Part shown: positions 45,536 through 56,361 of the stretch, one piece after another
Numbering within the stretch: the first letter of the stretch is position 1
Layout: each line of letters begins with the position of its first letter
Source: Asterias rubens
Taxonomy: Eukaryota; Echinodermata; Asteroidea; Forcipulatida; Asteriidae
Direction of reading: 5' to 3'
NCBI RefSeq assembly: GCF_902459465.1
Contig: NC_047062.1
Coordinates: 33,164,673-33,228,672 of the forward strand
DNA: 64,000 nt
Program-made: the position numbers and the translations under genes
The notes under the pieces: generated by a model
Told to the model about the DNA's origin: nothing
The model's input: the letters and a program-made list of their open reading frames with translations, nothing else
The model's database searches: none

Positions 45536-45900
45536 AGATAATAAGTTGAACATTGTACAAAGTATCATGATGTACAAACATATAAGTCGTACGTAAATAA
45601 TAAGTCTGACATACGATTTAATAAGTCATACATATCAAACAAATCATATGTATGAAAATTAACCGTATGTATGAGATAATAAAAGATACGTACGAAATGA
45701 TCAGTTGTACATAATACATGATAAATTGTACACAAGACATCAACCTTGTGTACATATAATAGGTAAATAACTTATATGTACGAGAAATGACTCGTACATA
45801 TAAGTTTTCATTAAAAGTGTGTAATAGTTAGACAGCAAATAGCAGCTAACTAAAGAGTCATACGTCTGAGCAGTGAGACAGACGTATGAAATAATGAACA
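45536..45900. repeat. TACGTA-rich degenerate repeat cluster
   Basis: Many short units of the type ATAAGTCGTACGTA, CATACATAT and ATACGTACGAAAT, followed by a palindrome TTATATGTACGAGAAATG / ACTCGTACATATAA (45770-45803) and another, CATACGTCTGAGC...GACAGACGTATG (45859-45889). Recurs at 54675-55040. Confidence 0.75.
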
Positions 45901-46333
45901 ACAAATCATCTTGCACTGTGATTTCAGAGAAACTTAAGTTTTTCAAGTTTGCAGCAATAAGTAATTTGTAACAATTTGCTCTACTTTTTTTCTTAATACA
46001 GTCCCAAATGGCCACATTCACCTTTTGATATAGACTCTTTTGGTTGTAGTATAACTACTATCTGTTATCTTTTCTTAGATTGTCTTATGTCTAAAATCAC
46101 TTTTTGGTTTAAGAAGAGAATGATATTGATTACAAGTCTTTGGTTTAGAATACCCAGTAAGGGAGCGAAAAGCTCACATTAGTGGTTCAAACCCAAAGGC
46201 AATGTAGATTTAAATAAATGAATTTGCCCTCATCGGATAAGCAAAATACAAACGTCTACATGCTGGTGCGTACCCAAGATTTGGGTTACAATGATGGTAA
46301 ATGCATGGTATTTTGGCTGGTAACCTATTTTCA

Positions 46334-46426
46334 CTAAGCAAGAGTTTTCCTTCGCTAAGCAAGAGTTTTCCTTCGCTAAGCAAGAGTTTTCCTTCGCTAA
46401 GCAAGAGTTTTACTGTGCTGAGCAAG
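46334..46426. repeat. 21-bp minisatellite, four units
   Basis: CTAAGCAAGAGTTTTCCTTC plus one base, repeated at 46334, 46355, 46376 and a changed last unit at 46397. The matching locus in unit 2 has six units. Confidence 0.92.
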
Positions 46427-46538
46427 TTTCTGTGCTTATGCTTGTTGAAATTGGGCCCTGCCCATTTTACTTATGGTAAGGCAAGGTTTCACTAAGCACC
46501 ACTTCCTTGGGTAAGTCCTCAAAACCTCTCATGCCAAA

Positions 46539-46751
46539 GTGCTGCGGCATAATGAGGTATTGGTTAAATTAAAAACATATTCAAAAGAAAATATGTTTTC
46601 TTTCGCTTCTATTTTACCTTCAACAGCTGAATATTACATCCTTCTTAAGGCAGGTTTCACCAACATCAGGTTCACAGAGCACCACCTCGTTGAAAAAATG
46701 AAATCATCTCAGTTGCAGGTCTGCATCAAGTATAAAACTGCTGTAGAATAA
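46539..46751 (+). CDS. Uncharacterised small open reading frame, 70 aa
   Basis: Starts M-L-R-H-N-E-V-L-V-K-L and ends K-Y-K-T-A-V-E. It is identical in length and near-identical in sequence at 55722-55934 in unit 2, but both copies are young, so this does not prove selection. No family is recognised. It may be an exon or a chance open frame just upstream of the frame at 46765. Confidence 0.25.
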   Translation: MLRHNEVLVKLKTYSKENMFSFASILPSTAEYYILLKAGFTNIRFTEHHLVEKMKSSQLQVCIKYKTAVE

Positions 46752-46764
46752 TAAAGTACTGTTA

Positions 46765-47178
46765 ATGGGATTTTTAAATATTTCTTTCAATATGGCAATA
46801 GATGACCTTGTGCTGGTGAGAAAAGATTACATAAAGCCCCACAGGCAAAATTTGAGTACCATTTCTGCTCATCTTACCACCCCAGAAGTCCAGAAGACAT
46901 TGCAATCTTTTGAGTCAATTACCATCGCAGGGAGCAATATCTGTAAGAGAAAAAAAAACATACTCGCCTTCCCAAGACAACTATTAGTAATTGAAAGGAC
47001 AGATATAACAAATGAAAAAATAAATGGAATGAAAACATACACAACTGAATGCCCCACCACATCTTGCGTGTCACTTTTCTTGCGGACACTTAAAGAGGAA
47101 GAACGACGGAGAGTTCAGTTGCTGATTTTTGAGCCGGCATCTAAAGATGAAGATCTTAGATACTTAAGTTTCAATTGA
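46765..47178 (+). CDS. Uncharacterised open reading frame, 137 aa, at the root of the satellite
   Basis: Begins M-G-F-L-N-I-S-F-N, has a basic patch C-K-R-K-K-N-I-L-A-F-P-R-Q-L-L-V-I, and ends with T-L-K-E-E-E-R-R-R-V-Q-L-L-I-F-E-P-A-S-K-D-E-D. The last part is the first monomer of the satellite that follows. The A-F-P-R-Q-L-L segment also occurs at about 44880-45000 and 53890-54000, so pieces of this frame have been duplicated within the unit. No known domain. It could be the final exon of a larger, otherwise lost gene. The unit 2 copy is broken by a stop. Confidence 0.35.
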   Translation: MGFLNISFNMAIDDLVLVRKDYIKPHRQNLSTISAHLTTPEVQKTLQSFESITIAGSNICKRKKNILAFPRQLLVIERTDITNEKINGMKTYTTECPTTSCVSLFLRTLKEEERRRVQLLIFEPASKDEDLRYLSFN

Positions 47179-50085
47179 AAGAAACACTTTTGAAGAAGAC
47201 TGTCCGTAGCCCCTGAAGAAGATTTGTTTATCATTCCATCCCGTTCAGTAATCTGCATTTTAGCAAAAAAGACCAGTGCTACAACCTTGCACTGAAGAGT
47301 CAAACATTTAATGCAACAGACACTTAAAGAGGAGGAACGACGGAGACGTCAGTTGTTGATTTTTAAGACGGGCATCGAATGATGAAGAAACCGTGGGAAA
47401 AGTTGACCCATCAAACTTGTTGTCTCAAGACTGTTAATGTTTGAAGTAGATGAATGATGCACCCTTGAGATGTGATCCTACTGGAGATGCGATTTACTGA
47501 AGATGAGCTTCAAGTGATGGAGACATTGTTGAAATACACATTTGTTTTGGCTGATAAAGATGAAGACTTTTGATTGTTCCATCCTGTTTAAGTAATCTGC
47601 TTTTTAGCAAAAGAGGAACTCTTTGAAAATCAGTGCTATCGCCTTGCACCGAAGAGTGTCACCTCTATGCAACAGACACTTAAAGAGGAGGAACGACGGA
47701 GACATCAGTTGTTGATTTTTAAGATGGGCATCAAATGATGAAGAAACCGTGGGAAAAGTTGACCAATCAAACTTGTTGTCTCATGGTTGTTGGTGTTTGA
47801 AGTAGATGAATGTTGAACCCTGGAGATGCGGTTTACTAGAGATGTAATTTACTGAAACCGTGGGAAAAGTTGACCAATCAAACTTGTTGTCTCATGGTTG
47901 TTGGTGTTTGAAGTAGATGAATGTTGAACCCTGGAGATGCGGTTTACTAGAGATGTAATTTACTGAAACCGTGGGAAAAGTTGACCAATCAAACTTGTTG
48001 TCTCATGGTTGTTGGTGTTTGAAGTAGATGAATGTTGAACCCTGGAGATGCGGTTTACTAGAGATGTAATTTACTGAAACCGTGGGAAAAGTTGACCAAT
48101 CAAACTTGTTGTCTCATGGTTGTTGGTGTTTGAAGTAGATGAATGTTGAACCCTGGAGATGCGGTTTACTAGAGATGTAATTTACTGAAACCGTGGGAAA
48201 AGTTGACCCATCAAACTTGTTGTCTCAAGATTGTTGATGTCTGAAGTAGAAGAATGATGCACCCTCGAGATGTGATCGTACTGGAGATGCGAATTTACTG
48301 AAGATGACCTTCAAGTGATGGAGACATTTTTGAAGAAGACATTTGGCCGATAAAGATGAAGACTTTTGATTGTTCCATTCTGTTAAGTAATCTGCCTTTT
48401 TAGCAAAAATGGAACTCTTTGAAAATCAGTGCTATCGCCATGCACTGAAGAGTGAAACCTCTATGCAACAGACACGAGGAGTAACAATGGAGACTTCAGT
48501 TGCTGATTTTTAAGATGGGCATCAAAAGATGAAGATCTTAGTTATAAGAAACACTTTTGAAGAAGACTGTCTGTAGCTCCTGAAGAAGATTTGTTTATTG
48601 TTCCATCCCGTTCAGTAACATGAATTTTAGCCAAAAAGAAACTCTTTGAAAACCAGTGCTACAACCTTGCACCGAAGAGTCAAACATCTATGCAACAGAC
48701 ACTTAAAGAGGAGCAACAGAGAGGCAGTTGTTGATTTTTAAGATATGCATCGAATGATGAAGAAATCGTGGGAAAAGTTGACCAATCAAACTTGTTGTCT
48801 CATCAAACTTGTTGTCGCATGGATGTTGGTGTTTGAAGTAGATGAATGATGCACCTTGGAGATGTGATTTACTGGAGATGCGATTTACTAAAGATGAGCT
48901 TCAACTGAAGGAGACATTTTTGAAGAAGACATTAGGCTGATAAAGATGAAGACTTTTGATTGTTACATCCGTTTCAGTAATCTGCATTTAAGCAAAAAAA
49001 GAAACTCTTAGAAAACCAGTGCTACAACCTTAAACCGAAGAGTCAAACATCTATGCAACAGACACTTAAAGAGAAGGAGCAACAGAGACGTCAGTTGTTG
49101 ATTTTTAAGACGGGCATCGAATGATGAAGAAAACGTGGGAAAAGTTGACCAATCAAACTTGTTGTCTCATGGATGTTGGTGTTTGAAGTAGATGAATGAT
49201 GCACCCTGGAGATGCGGTTTACTAGAGGATTTACTGAAGATGAGCTTCAATTGATGGAGACATTTTTGGAAGAACACATTTAGCCGATAAAGATGAAGAC
49301 TTTTGATTGTTTCCACTTTTGATTGTGTGAATAGTTGACCCATCAAACTTGTTGTCTCAAGAATGTTGGTGTTTGAAGTATATGAACGATGCACCTTGGA
49401 GATGCGATTTACTGGAGATGCGATTTTCTCAAGATGAACTTCAAGTGATGGAGACATTTTTAAAGAAGACATTTGGCTGAAAAAAATGAAGATTTTGATT
49501 GTTCCATCCTGTTAAGTAATCTGCTTTTTAGCAAAAGAGGAACTCTTTGAAAATCAGTGCTATCGCCATGCACTGAAGAGTGCAACCTCTATGCAACAGA
49601 CACTTAAAGAGGAGGAACGACGGAGACGTCAGTTGTTGATTTTTAAGACGGGCATTGAATGATGAAGAAATCGTGAGAATAGTTGACCCATCAAACTTGT
49701 TGTCTCAAGAATGTTGGTGTTTGAAGTAGATGAATGATGCACCCGGAAGATGTAGTTTACTAGAGATACGATTTACTAAAGATGAGCTTCAAGTGATGGA
49801 GAAATTTTTGAAGAAGACATTTGGCTGATGAAGTTGAAGGTTTTGATTGTTCCATCCTTTTTAGTAATCTGCTTGTTAGCAAAAGAGGAACTCTTTGAAA
49901 ATAAGTGCTACCGCCACGCACTGAAGAGTGAAACCTCTATGCCACAGACACTTAAAGAGATGGACGACGGAGAGTTCAGTTGCTGATTTTTAATCTGGCA
50001 TCAAAAGTTGAAGATCTTAGACACTTAGAGTTCATTTGAAAGAAACACTTTTGAAGAAGACTGTCCGCAGCCCCTGGAAGTAAAA
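47083..50085. repeat. Complex satellite array 1
   Basis: Mosaic of long monomers (about 340-365 bp, with CCGTGGGAAAAGTTGACC and GATGCGATTTACTGAAGATG) and short ones (about 215-235 bp, with GAAAGAAACACTTTTGAAGA and GTCCGCAGC). All share CAGACACTTAAAGAGGAGG, TTGTTGATTTTTAAGA and TTGTTCCATCC. The order of types is irregular. Monomers have stops at fixed places, so they do not encode one long repeat protein. Confidence 0.9.
47743..48297. repeat. 111-bp local expansion in array 1
   Basis: GAAACCGTGGGAAAAGTTGA recurs at 47743, 47854, 47965, 48076 and 48187, an exact 111-bp period with nearly identical copies. The corresponding sites in array 2 (58058 and 61299) have a single copy, so this expansion happened in array 1 after duplication. 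Confidence 0.93.
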
Positions 50086-51179
50086 TTCTCAAAATGCTAT
50101 TGTTATACATCGAGTTTACTGCCTTAGTTTACTGTATTGGTTCTGTAAATAGTTTTGCTATTTACTGAGAAGTCATTTTCTACATTATACACTTGAAAAC
50201 TACAACAGTTTATAAACTTCACTTGTTCGGAAGTGACACTTTAAAGTTTGCACACATTTATGCAGTCTTGTATTGTAACTTTCCATCTTGAATTGAACAG
50301 CTCTGAACAATTACACACTTCTTTTTGATTTTTTTTTAGTGATGGAATAAACTTTCATCCTTGGGGAAGAAAAGCGAGCCATCTAGTTTTTCAAATAAAC
50401 AACATGTAACCCATATTGAAAAGAGTAAACACTTTGATTTATAGAAAACCTTGTCATTTGATTTGAGGATTGTTGGTCACGCAGTTTTCATTATTTACAC
50501 CATTTCACCCTATACATTAAGTTTGCATTTCGTTCTATTCAGCGTGAATTTTTGTTCCAATGGAGAAAATATATTCATTTGTTGAGACACGGAACGTTCC
50601 ATTCAACTTGGCCATGATGAATGGAAAATTCCATATATCAAGTCATGAAAGTATTACCACCACTGCACAGGCTTATAAACACTCATTATTTGTATATTAT
50701 ACAACATCCTGGTAAACCTTTAATTTGAGATTAAAATATGAAGAATTAACAAAATGTACTTGAAGACTGTTCTGGCATCCAATGAGAGGGTATTTTGTAC
50801 TGGCGTGTAAAAATAATGTTTTCTAACATGCAATAGTTTAAATTAGGTGCGATTAACTTGCATAGTTGATAAATGAATGTCACATGACCAAATATCCTCC
50901 AATCACATGACAAGGTTGTTTGTTATTAAAGTCTGAAAGGTCACGATAATGTAGTTACCACACCGGCGTCACATCTGAAGAAACACCACATCTGAAAAAA
51001 CACTCACAGCTGAACACAAGTTCCCTTTACTGTAACGAACATAGAACAAAGACAAAATAGCTTTAGTCAGGAAACTTTTTATGCCACCTATTCAACAATA
51101 GCCACTGCCAATGTTTCACAATGGATATATTGAAAATTGGTTGAATAATACGGGGACATAACCTTTCGGTGGGGTTTTT

Positions 51180-51200
51180 TGTTGTGGGGGGGGGGGGGCC
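51180..51200. repeat. Poly-G tract
   Basis: GTGGGGGGGGGGGGCC-type run corresponding to the shorter GGGGGGAGGG near 43058 in unit 1. Confidence 0.75.
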
Positions 51201-51459
51201 TGTACTTTTTAAAATATGCCAGTTAGACATTGTTTATTGTCTCTGCATCAGTGAGTCCAAAAATATTTTTATTGCAGTTGTTAATTAATTAAAGAGGGGC
51301 TCCAGATCAAATTTTGTTTTGTGATTAACTCAGTTTTAAATAGATTCCTCGTTATAAGAACAATAGCTATTGTGCTTTTAAGCGCGGTTAAAGCTATTTA
51401 TTCATTTTCTAAATGCATCATGTTTTATAAAAAAAAATAGTTTGAAAAAAGAAAAATTG

Positions 51460-51560
51460 ACTGGAGTGGGACTTGAAACAACGGACTATAGATTAGTGTA
51501 CTGCTAATCTACCAACTAAGCTATCCAGCCCTCCATAATTTTCCATATCTCCGTTTGGGG
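51460..51560 (-). mobile_element. tRNA-derived SINE head
   Basis: Minus strand GGATAGCTTAGTTGGTAGAT is a good A-box and TTGTTTCAAGTCCCACTCC a weak B-box. Confidence 0.65.
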
Positions 51561-51744
51561 GTGCCAATCACAGAAGCCATACAACCATTAACTGCCGTTG
51601 AGCCAAAGACCATACCTAGTTCACAATAAGCTGGGAAGCATCAGCAAGAGGGTCACTTAAGATGAAATGACGCATTTTTTTAATGTTAAATATCAAGTCA
51701 TAAATCATAAGGGAAACTGACTGAGTAAAAACTAGGGTTTGAGT

Positions 51745-51890
51745 AAAGAAGAATTGACTGGTGCGAGACTTGAACCTACTACCTCCGGATCAACGTGCTG
51801 CCGTACTCTACCAACTGAGCTATCCAGCTCTATGTTGGCAGTCTCCCTAGTAGTCAATATCTTTATGTTAGGGGTGCCAGTCAGAAGCCA
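51745..51890 (-). mobile_element. tRNA-derived SINE, well-preserved head
   Basis: Minus strand GGATAGCTCAGTTGGTAGAG (A-box) and AGTAGGTTCAAGTCTCGC (B-box), followed by the body with GACTGCCAACATAG on the other side. The D-arm pairs but the anticodon and T arms do not, so it is a SINE head and not a working tRNA. Confidence 0.72.
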
Positions 51891-52074
51891 TTTAACACCC
51901 AAGCTTTTGATACAACCTGGGAAGCAGCAGAGGGGATCAGTTTTCCTTGTGGTTTATTACTTGAATTTTCTTAAAAGTGCTAAGCTTCACTTACGGACTT
52001 GGTGCTAATGGAACTCAAAAAGGAAGCTGTCCCCTTCCTGCCTCAGGCCACCTCAGATGTTTCCGAGGGCAGGG

Positions 52075-52212
52075 GGGTCTTCCTGGGGGCACTACTCGGG
52101 GGCTCCTCGGACTCTTCCTCAGGCTCTTCCTTGGGGCTCTTCCTGGAGGCTCTACTTGGGGCTCTTCCTGGGGCTCCTCCTTTGGGGCTCTCCTTGGGGC
52201 TCTTCCTGTGGC
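52075..52212. repeat. GGGGCTCTTCCTT minisatellite, array 3
   Basis: After the shared leader (GGAAGCTGTCCCCTTCCTGC). Units are irregular. Confidence 0.82.
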
Positions 52213-52429
52213 ACAAAAAAACTTAAACAAAAATGTTTCTATTTAATTATTCTCCAAGTTGGAAAGCAGCAGCAAGGGGATCAGTTTTCTTTGTGGTTTA
52301 TTACTTGAAGTTTGATAAAATACAAATCTTCACTTACGAACTTGCTGCTAATGGAACTCAAAAAGGAAGCTGTCCCTATCCTGCTCCAGGCCACCCAAGA
52401 TGGTTCTAGGGCAGGGGGGCAGTTCCTGG

Positions 52430-52662
52430 GCAGTTCCTGGGGCTCTTCCTTGGGGCTCTTCCTTGGAGCTCTTCCTTGGGGCTCTTCCAGGGGCGCTTCC
52501 TTGGGGCTCTTCCTTGGGGCTCTTCCTTGGCTCGTCCTTGGGGCTCTTCCTTGGGGCTCTTCCTTGGGGCTCTTCTATGTGGCTCTTCCTTGGGGCTCTT
52601 TCTTGGGGCTCTTCCTTGTGGCTCTTCCTTGGGGCTCTTCCTTGGGGCTGTTCCTGTGGCAC
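52430..52662. repeat. GGGGCTCTTCCTT minisatellite, array 4, most regular
   Basis: About 15 near-perfect 13-15-bp units. Where the unit is 13 bp, three units make 39 bp, so any frame cycles through all three phases and reads as a 13-residue repeat. Long open frames on both strands here result from this. Confidence 0.9.
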
Positions 52663-52994
52663 ATGGGGGTATAAGTTCAACCAACAAAACTAAACAAAAA
52701 TGTTTACATTCAATTATTCTCTGAGTTAAGCACAATTTGTAAGTTTTGCCTCAAATTTTGCTATAATAGATTATAGTGTGCATTTTCATTGTCCATTGTC
52801 CAACGTTTTCAGAGAAACAGTTTATGCAAATTTGTGAAGCAGCAGCCAGGACATCAGTTTTCCTTGTGGTTTGTTTAATACTTGAAGTTTGATACAAGTG
52901 CAAATCTTCACTTACGAACTTGCTGCTAATGGAACTCAAAAAGGAAGCTGTCCCTATCCTGCTCGAGGCCACCTAAGATGGTTCCAGGGCAGGG

Positions 52995-53135
52995 GGGCAG
53001 TTCCTGGGGTACTTCCTGTGGCACTTCTTGGGCTCTCCTTGTGGCTCTTCCTGGGGTGCTCTTCCTGGGGGCTCTTCCTTGTGGCTCTTCCTGGGGGCTC
53101 TTCCTTGTGGCTCTCCCTGGGGCTCTTCCTGTAGC
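52995..53135. repeat. GGGGCTCTTCCTT minisatellite, array 5
   Basis: Follows the leader GAACTTGCTGCTAATGGAAC at 52916. Counterpart of array 2 in unit 1. Confidence 0.83.
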
Positions 53136-54674
53136 ACATGCGGTGTAAGTTCAACCAAAAAAACTTAAACAAAAATGTTTACATTGAATTATTCTCTGAG
53201 TTCTATGGATGGGCATTTTTATAAACACTAGAAGTCATTCATAGTTTTGGAACAAATTGCCGTTTTTAGTTGAACCAGTTAACTTTCTTCAATCCTATGC
53301 AGTTAGTTAGTCAAACACCTACACATTTTCATGATTAAAACATGAACTGTGCAGCTCAGGTTTGTGGATCAAATGAACATTAATTTTTCCTTTCCATTAG
53401 TGTAGCATGACAGGTGATTGTTCATTGTAACAAGTTGCCTTTTTACAGGTCAGCAACATGGAAAAAACTGTTTCATATAGCATGTATTCGATGTAGAAAA
53501 AATTGCTGTTAGAGGTCAGAATATGTCGTGTGATGCACACACCCAGGGCAACATTATTAGAGCGTTTTCCATGCACTATGTTCCTATGATGGTGTGTGCT
53601 AGCTGATCAATTATTAAAGTTTACAAGTTATGTCAAATTGACACAAACCTGGGGTGCATTTTGGTGGTCACAACCAATAATTGTTTTGGTGTTTGGCCAG
53701 TGGTTAATCAATGGCCAATTAAACCTGAACAGTCAATGATTACGATCGCTAAAATGCACCCATTTGTCATGCCATCCTCAGCATTCAAGATGTTTCCAAA
53801 CTCCACTCATTCATCAAAGAGACCTCCCTCATCAGTCAATTTCATTCACGATCTACCTCCGAGGGAGCTCTTCAGTGGGAAGACGTTGCAATCTTTGAGT
53901 CTTACCATCACAGGGAGCAATATCTGTAGGAGAAAAAGAAACATACTCGCCTTCCCAAGACAACTATTAGTAATTGCAAGGACAGAAGTACCAAATGTTA
54001 CCTTATCTCTTACCAATATTGAACTCTAGAAAACAATGAAGTGTCTTGCACTAGTAAGACGAATCTGCTAAAAAAAAGGTGGACAGATGTTGCTTATCTT
54101 ATTTCTCACAGAAGGTAGGCACGGTTCATGTGCCCGCAAATTGTACCTCTTAATGATTTGCTTTTTTATATTAGCATTTTCCTTGCTTGCCCTCTCTCCA
54201 AATGAAAATGTCTGGTAATACACAACTGTTTCATGTAAAGACTTGTAAGCATATCAATACTCTTTTTAGAATCAATTTGAAGATTATTGAACATCTCTTC
54301 ATGTAGGAATGCTTTGCATGCTATTTTATCACATGGCTAAAAAAGTTGCATTTCACTGTATTCAGTTGATCACACAACAAAGGCAACATGGCCATATTCC
54401 AAAAAGGGTCTGTAGTCTACATTGGTTCAAATAGTTTTAAAAATAGTCACAATGACATGGCAGTAGAAGTTTCCTGAAAACAGGTGACCAAAATGCATAC
54501 AATCACTACACACAATCACTGTCCACTTTACGATCACCAACACACCATCACCATCCAGTTACAACTACTGCCATGCTAAAGCAAATATCTTATATCATTG
54601 GATAAAGTCAATTTATACTGAAAATTGTTGCTGCATTTAACTTGAATATTATTGTTAATTATAAATCTATGTAC

Positions 54675-55040
54675 AAGATAATAAGTTGAACATTGTACAA
54701 AGTATCATGATGTACACACATATAAGTCGTACGTAAATAATAAGTCTGACATACGATTTAATAAGTCATACATATCAAATAAATCATATGTATGAAAATT
54801 AATCGTATGTGTGAGATAATAAATGATACGTACGAAATGATCAGTTGTACATGATACAAGATAAATTGTACACAAGACATCAAACTTGTGTACATATAAT
54901 AGGTAAACAACTTATATGTACGAGAAATGACTCGTACATATAAGTTTTCATTAAAAGTGTGTAATAGTTAGACAGCAAATAGCAGCTAACTAAAGAGTCA
55001 TACGTCTGAGCAGTGAGACAGACGTATGAAATAATGAACA
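54675..55040. repeat. TACGTA-rich cluster, second copy
   Basis: Matches 45536-45900 at a constant offset of about 9140 with scattered substitutions. Confidence 0.75.
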
Positions 55041-55473
55041 ACCAATCATCTTGCACTGTGATTTCAGAGAAACTTACGTTTTTCAAGTTTGCAGCAATAA
55101 GTAGTTTGTAAGAATTTGCTCTACTTTTTTTCTTAATACAGTCCCAAATGGCCACCTTCACCTTTTGATATAGACACTTTTGGTTGTAGTATAACTACTA
55201 TCTGTTATCTTTTCTTAGATTGTCTTATGTCTAAAATCACTTTTTTGGTTTAAGAAGAGAATGATATTGATTACAAGTCTTTGGTCTAGAATACCCAGTA
55301 AGGGAGCGAAAAGCTCACATTAGTGGTTCAAACCCAAAGGCAATGTAGATTTAAATGAATGAATTTGCCCTCATCGGATAAGCAAAATACAAACGTCTAC
55401 ATGCTGGTGCGTACCCAAGATTTGGGTTACAATGATGGTAAATGCATGGTATTTTGGCTGGTAACCTATTTTC

Positions 55474-55605
55474 ACTAAGCAAGAGTTTTCCTTAGCTAAG
55501 CAAGAGTTTTCCTTCGCTAAGCAAGAGTTTTCCTTCGCTAAGCAAGAGTTTTCCTTCGCTAAGCAAGAGTTTTCCTTCGCTAAGCAAGAGTTTTACTGTG
55601 CTGAG
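55474..55605. repeat. 21-bp minisatellite, six units
   Basis: Units at 55474, 55495, 55516, 55537, 55558 and 55579. Two more than in unit 1, which accounts for 42 of the 43 bases by which the offset between the units grows here. Confidence 0.92.
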
Positions 55606-55721
55606 CAAGTTTCTGTGCTTATGCTTGTTGAAATTGGGCCCTGCCCATTTTACTTATGGTAAGGCAAGGTTTCACTAAGCACCACTTCCTTGGGTAAGTC
55701 CTCAAAACCTCTCATGCCAAA

Positions 55722-55934
55722 GTGCTGCGGCATAATGAGGTATTGGTTAAATTAAAAACATATTCAAAAGAAAATATGTTTTCTTTCGCTTCTATTTTAC
55801 CTTCAACAGCTGAATATTACATCCTTCTTAAGGCAGGTTTCACCAACATCAGGTTCACAGAGCACCACCTCGTTGAAAAAATGAAATCATCTCAGTTGCA
55901 GGTCTGCATCAAGTATAAAACTGCTGTAGAATAA
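55722..55934 (+). CDS. Second copy of the 70-aa open reading frame
   Basis: Duplicate of 46539-46751, same length and start. Function unknown; it may be a chance frame. Confidence 0.22.
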   Translation: MLRHNEVLVKLKTYSKENMFSFASILPSTAEYYILLKAGFTNIRFTEHHLVEKMKSSQLQVCIKYKTAVE

Positions 55935-55947
55935 TAAAGTACTGTTA

Positions 55948-56361
55948 ATGGGATTTTTAAATATTTCTTTCAATATGGCAATAGATGACCTTGTGCTGGT
56001 GAGAAAAGATTACATAAAGCCCCACAGGCAAAATTTGAGTACCATTTCTGCTCATCTTACCACCCCAGAAGTCCAGAAGACATTGCAATCTTTTGAGTCA
56101 ATTACCATCGCAGGGAGCAATATCTGTAAGAGAAAAAAAAACATACTCGCCTTCCCATGACAACTATTAGTAATTGAAAGGACAGAAGTAACAAATGAAA
56201 AAATAAATGGAATGAAAACATACACAACTGAATGCCCCACCACATCTTGCGTGTCACTTTTCTTGCGGACACTTAAAGAGGAAGAACGACGGAGAGTTCA
56301 GTTGCTGATTTTTGAGCCGGCATCTAAAGATGAAGATCTTAGATACTTAAGTTTCAATTGA
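55948..56361 (+). pseudogene. Broken second copy of the 137-aa frame
   Basis: Matches 46765-47178, but an AGA codon after A-F-P has become TGA (56158-56160), ending the frame at 70 residues. The remaining sequence is still nearly identical. Loss of the frame without other decay suggests it was not under strong constraint, or that unit 1 holds the working copy. Confidence 0.6.

Larger units (their letters stand above)
41780..50343. repeat. Segmental duplication unit 1 (8.56 kb)
   Basis: Starts ATGGAATAAACTTTCATCC and runs to the next occurrence of that sequence at 50345. Its parts recur in the same order and orientation in the following unit: 44530-44700 with 53590-53760, 45536-46330 with 54675-55470 (offset 9140), 46539-47300 with 55722-56486 (offset 9183). 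Long stretches differ at only a few percent of positions, so the event is recent. Confidence 0.9.

Noticed and set aside
51757-51835. tRNA gene on the minus strand
   Set aside because: A and B boxes are present but only the D-arm pairs properly. The anticodon and T arms do not, and a SINE body follows.
52348-52735. Open frames rich in Lys, Glu, Pro and Arg on the minus strand, and in Leu, Gly and Ser on the plus strand
   Set aside because: These are readings of the GGGGCTCTTCCTT minisatellite. The same pattern appears on both strands and in several frames.
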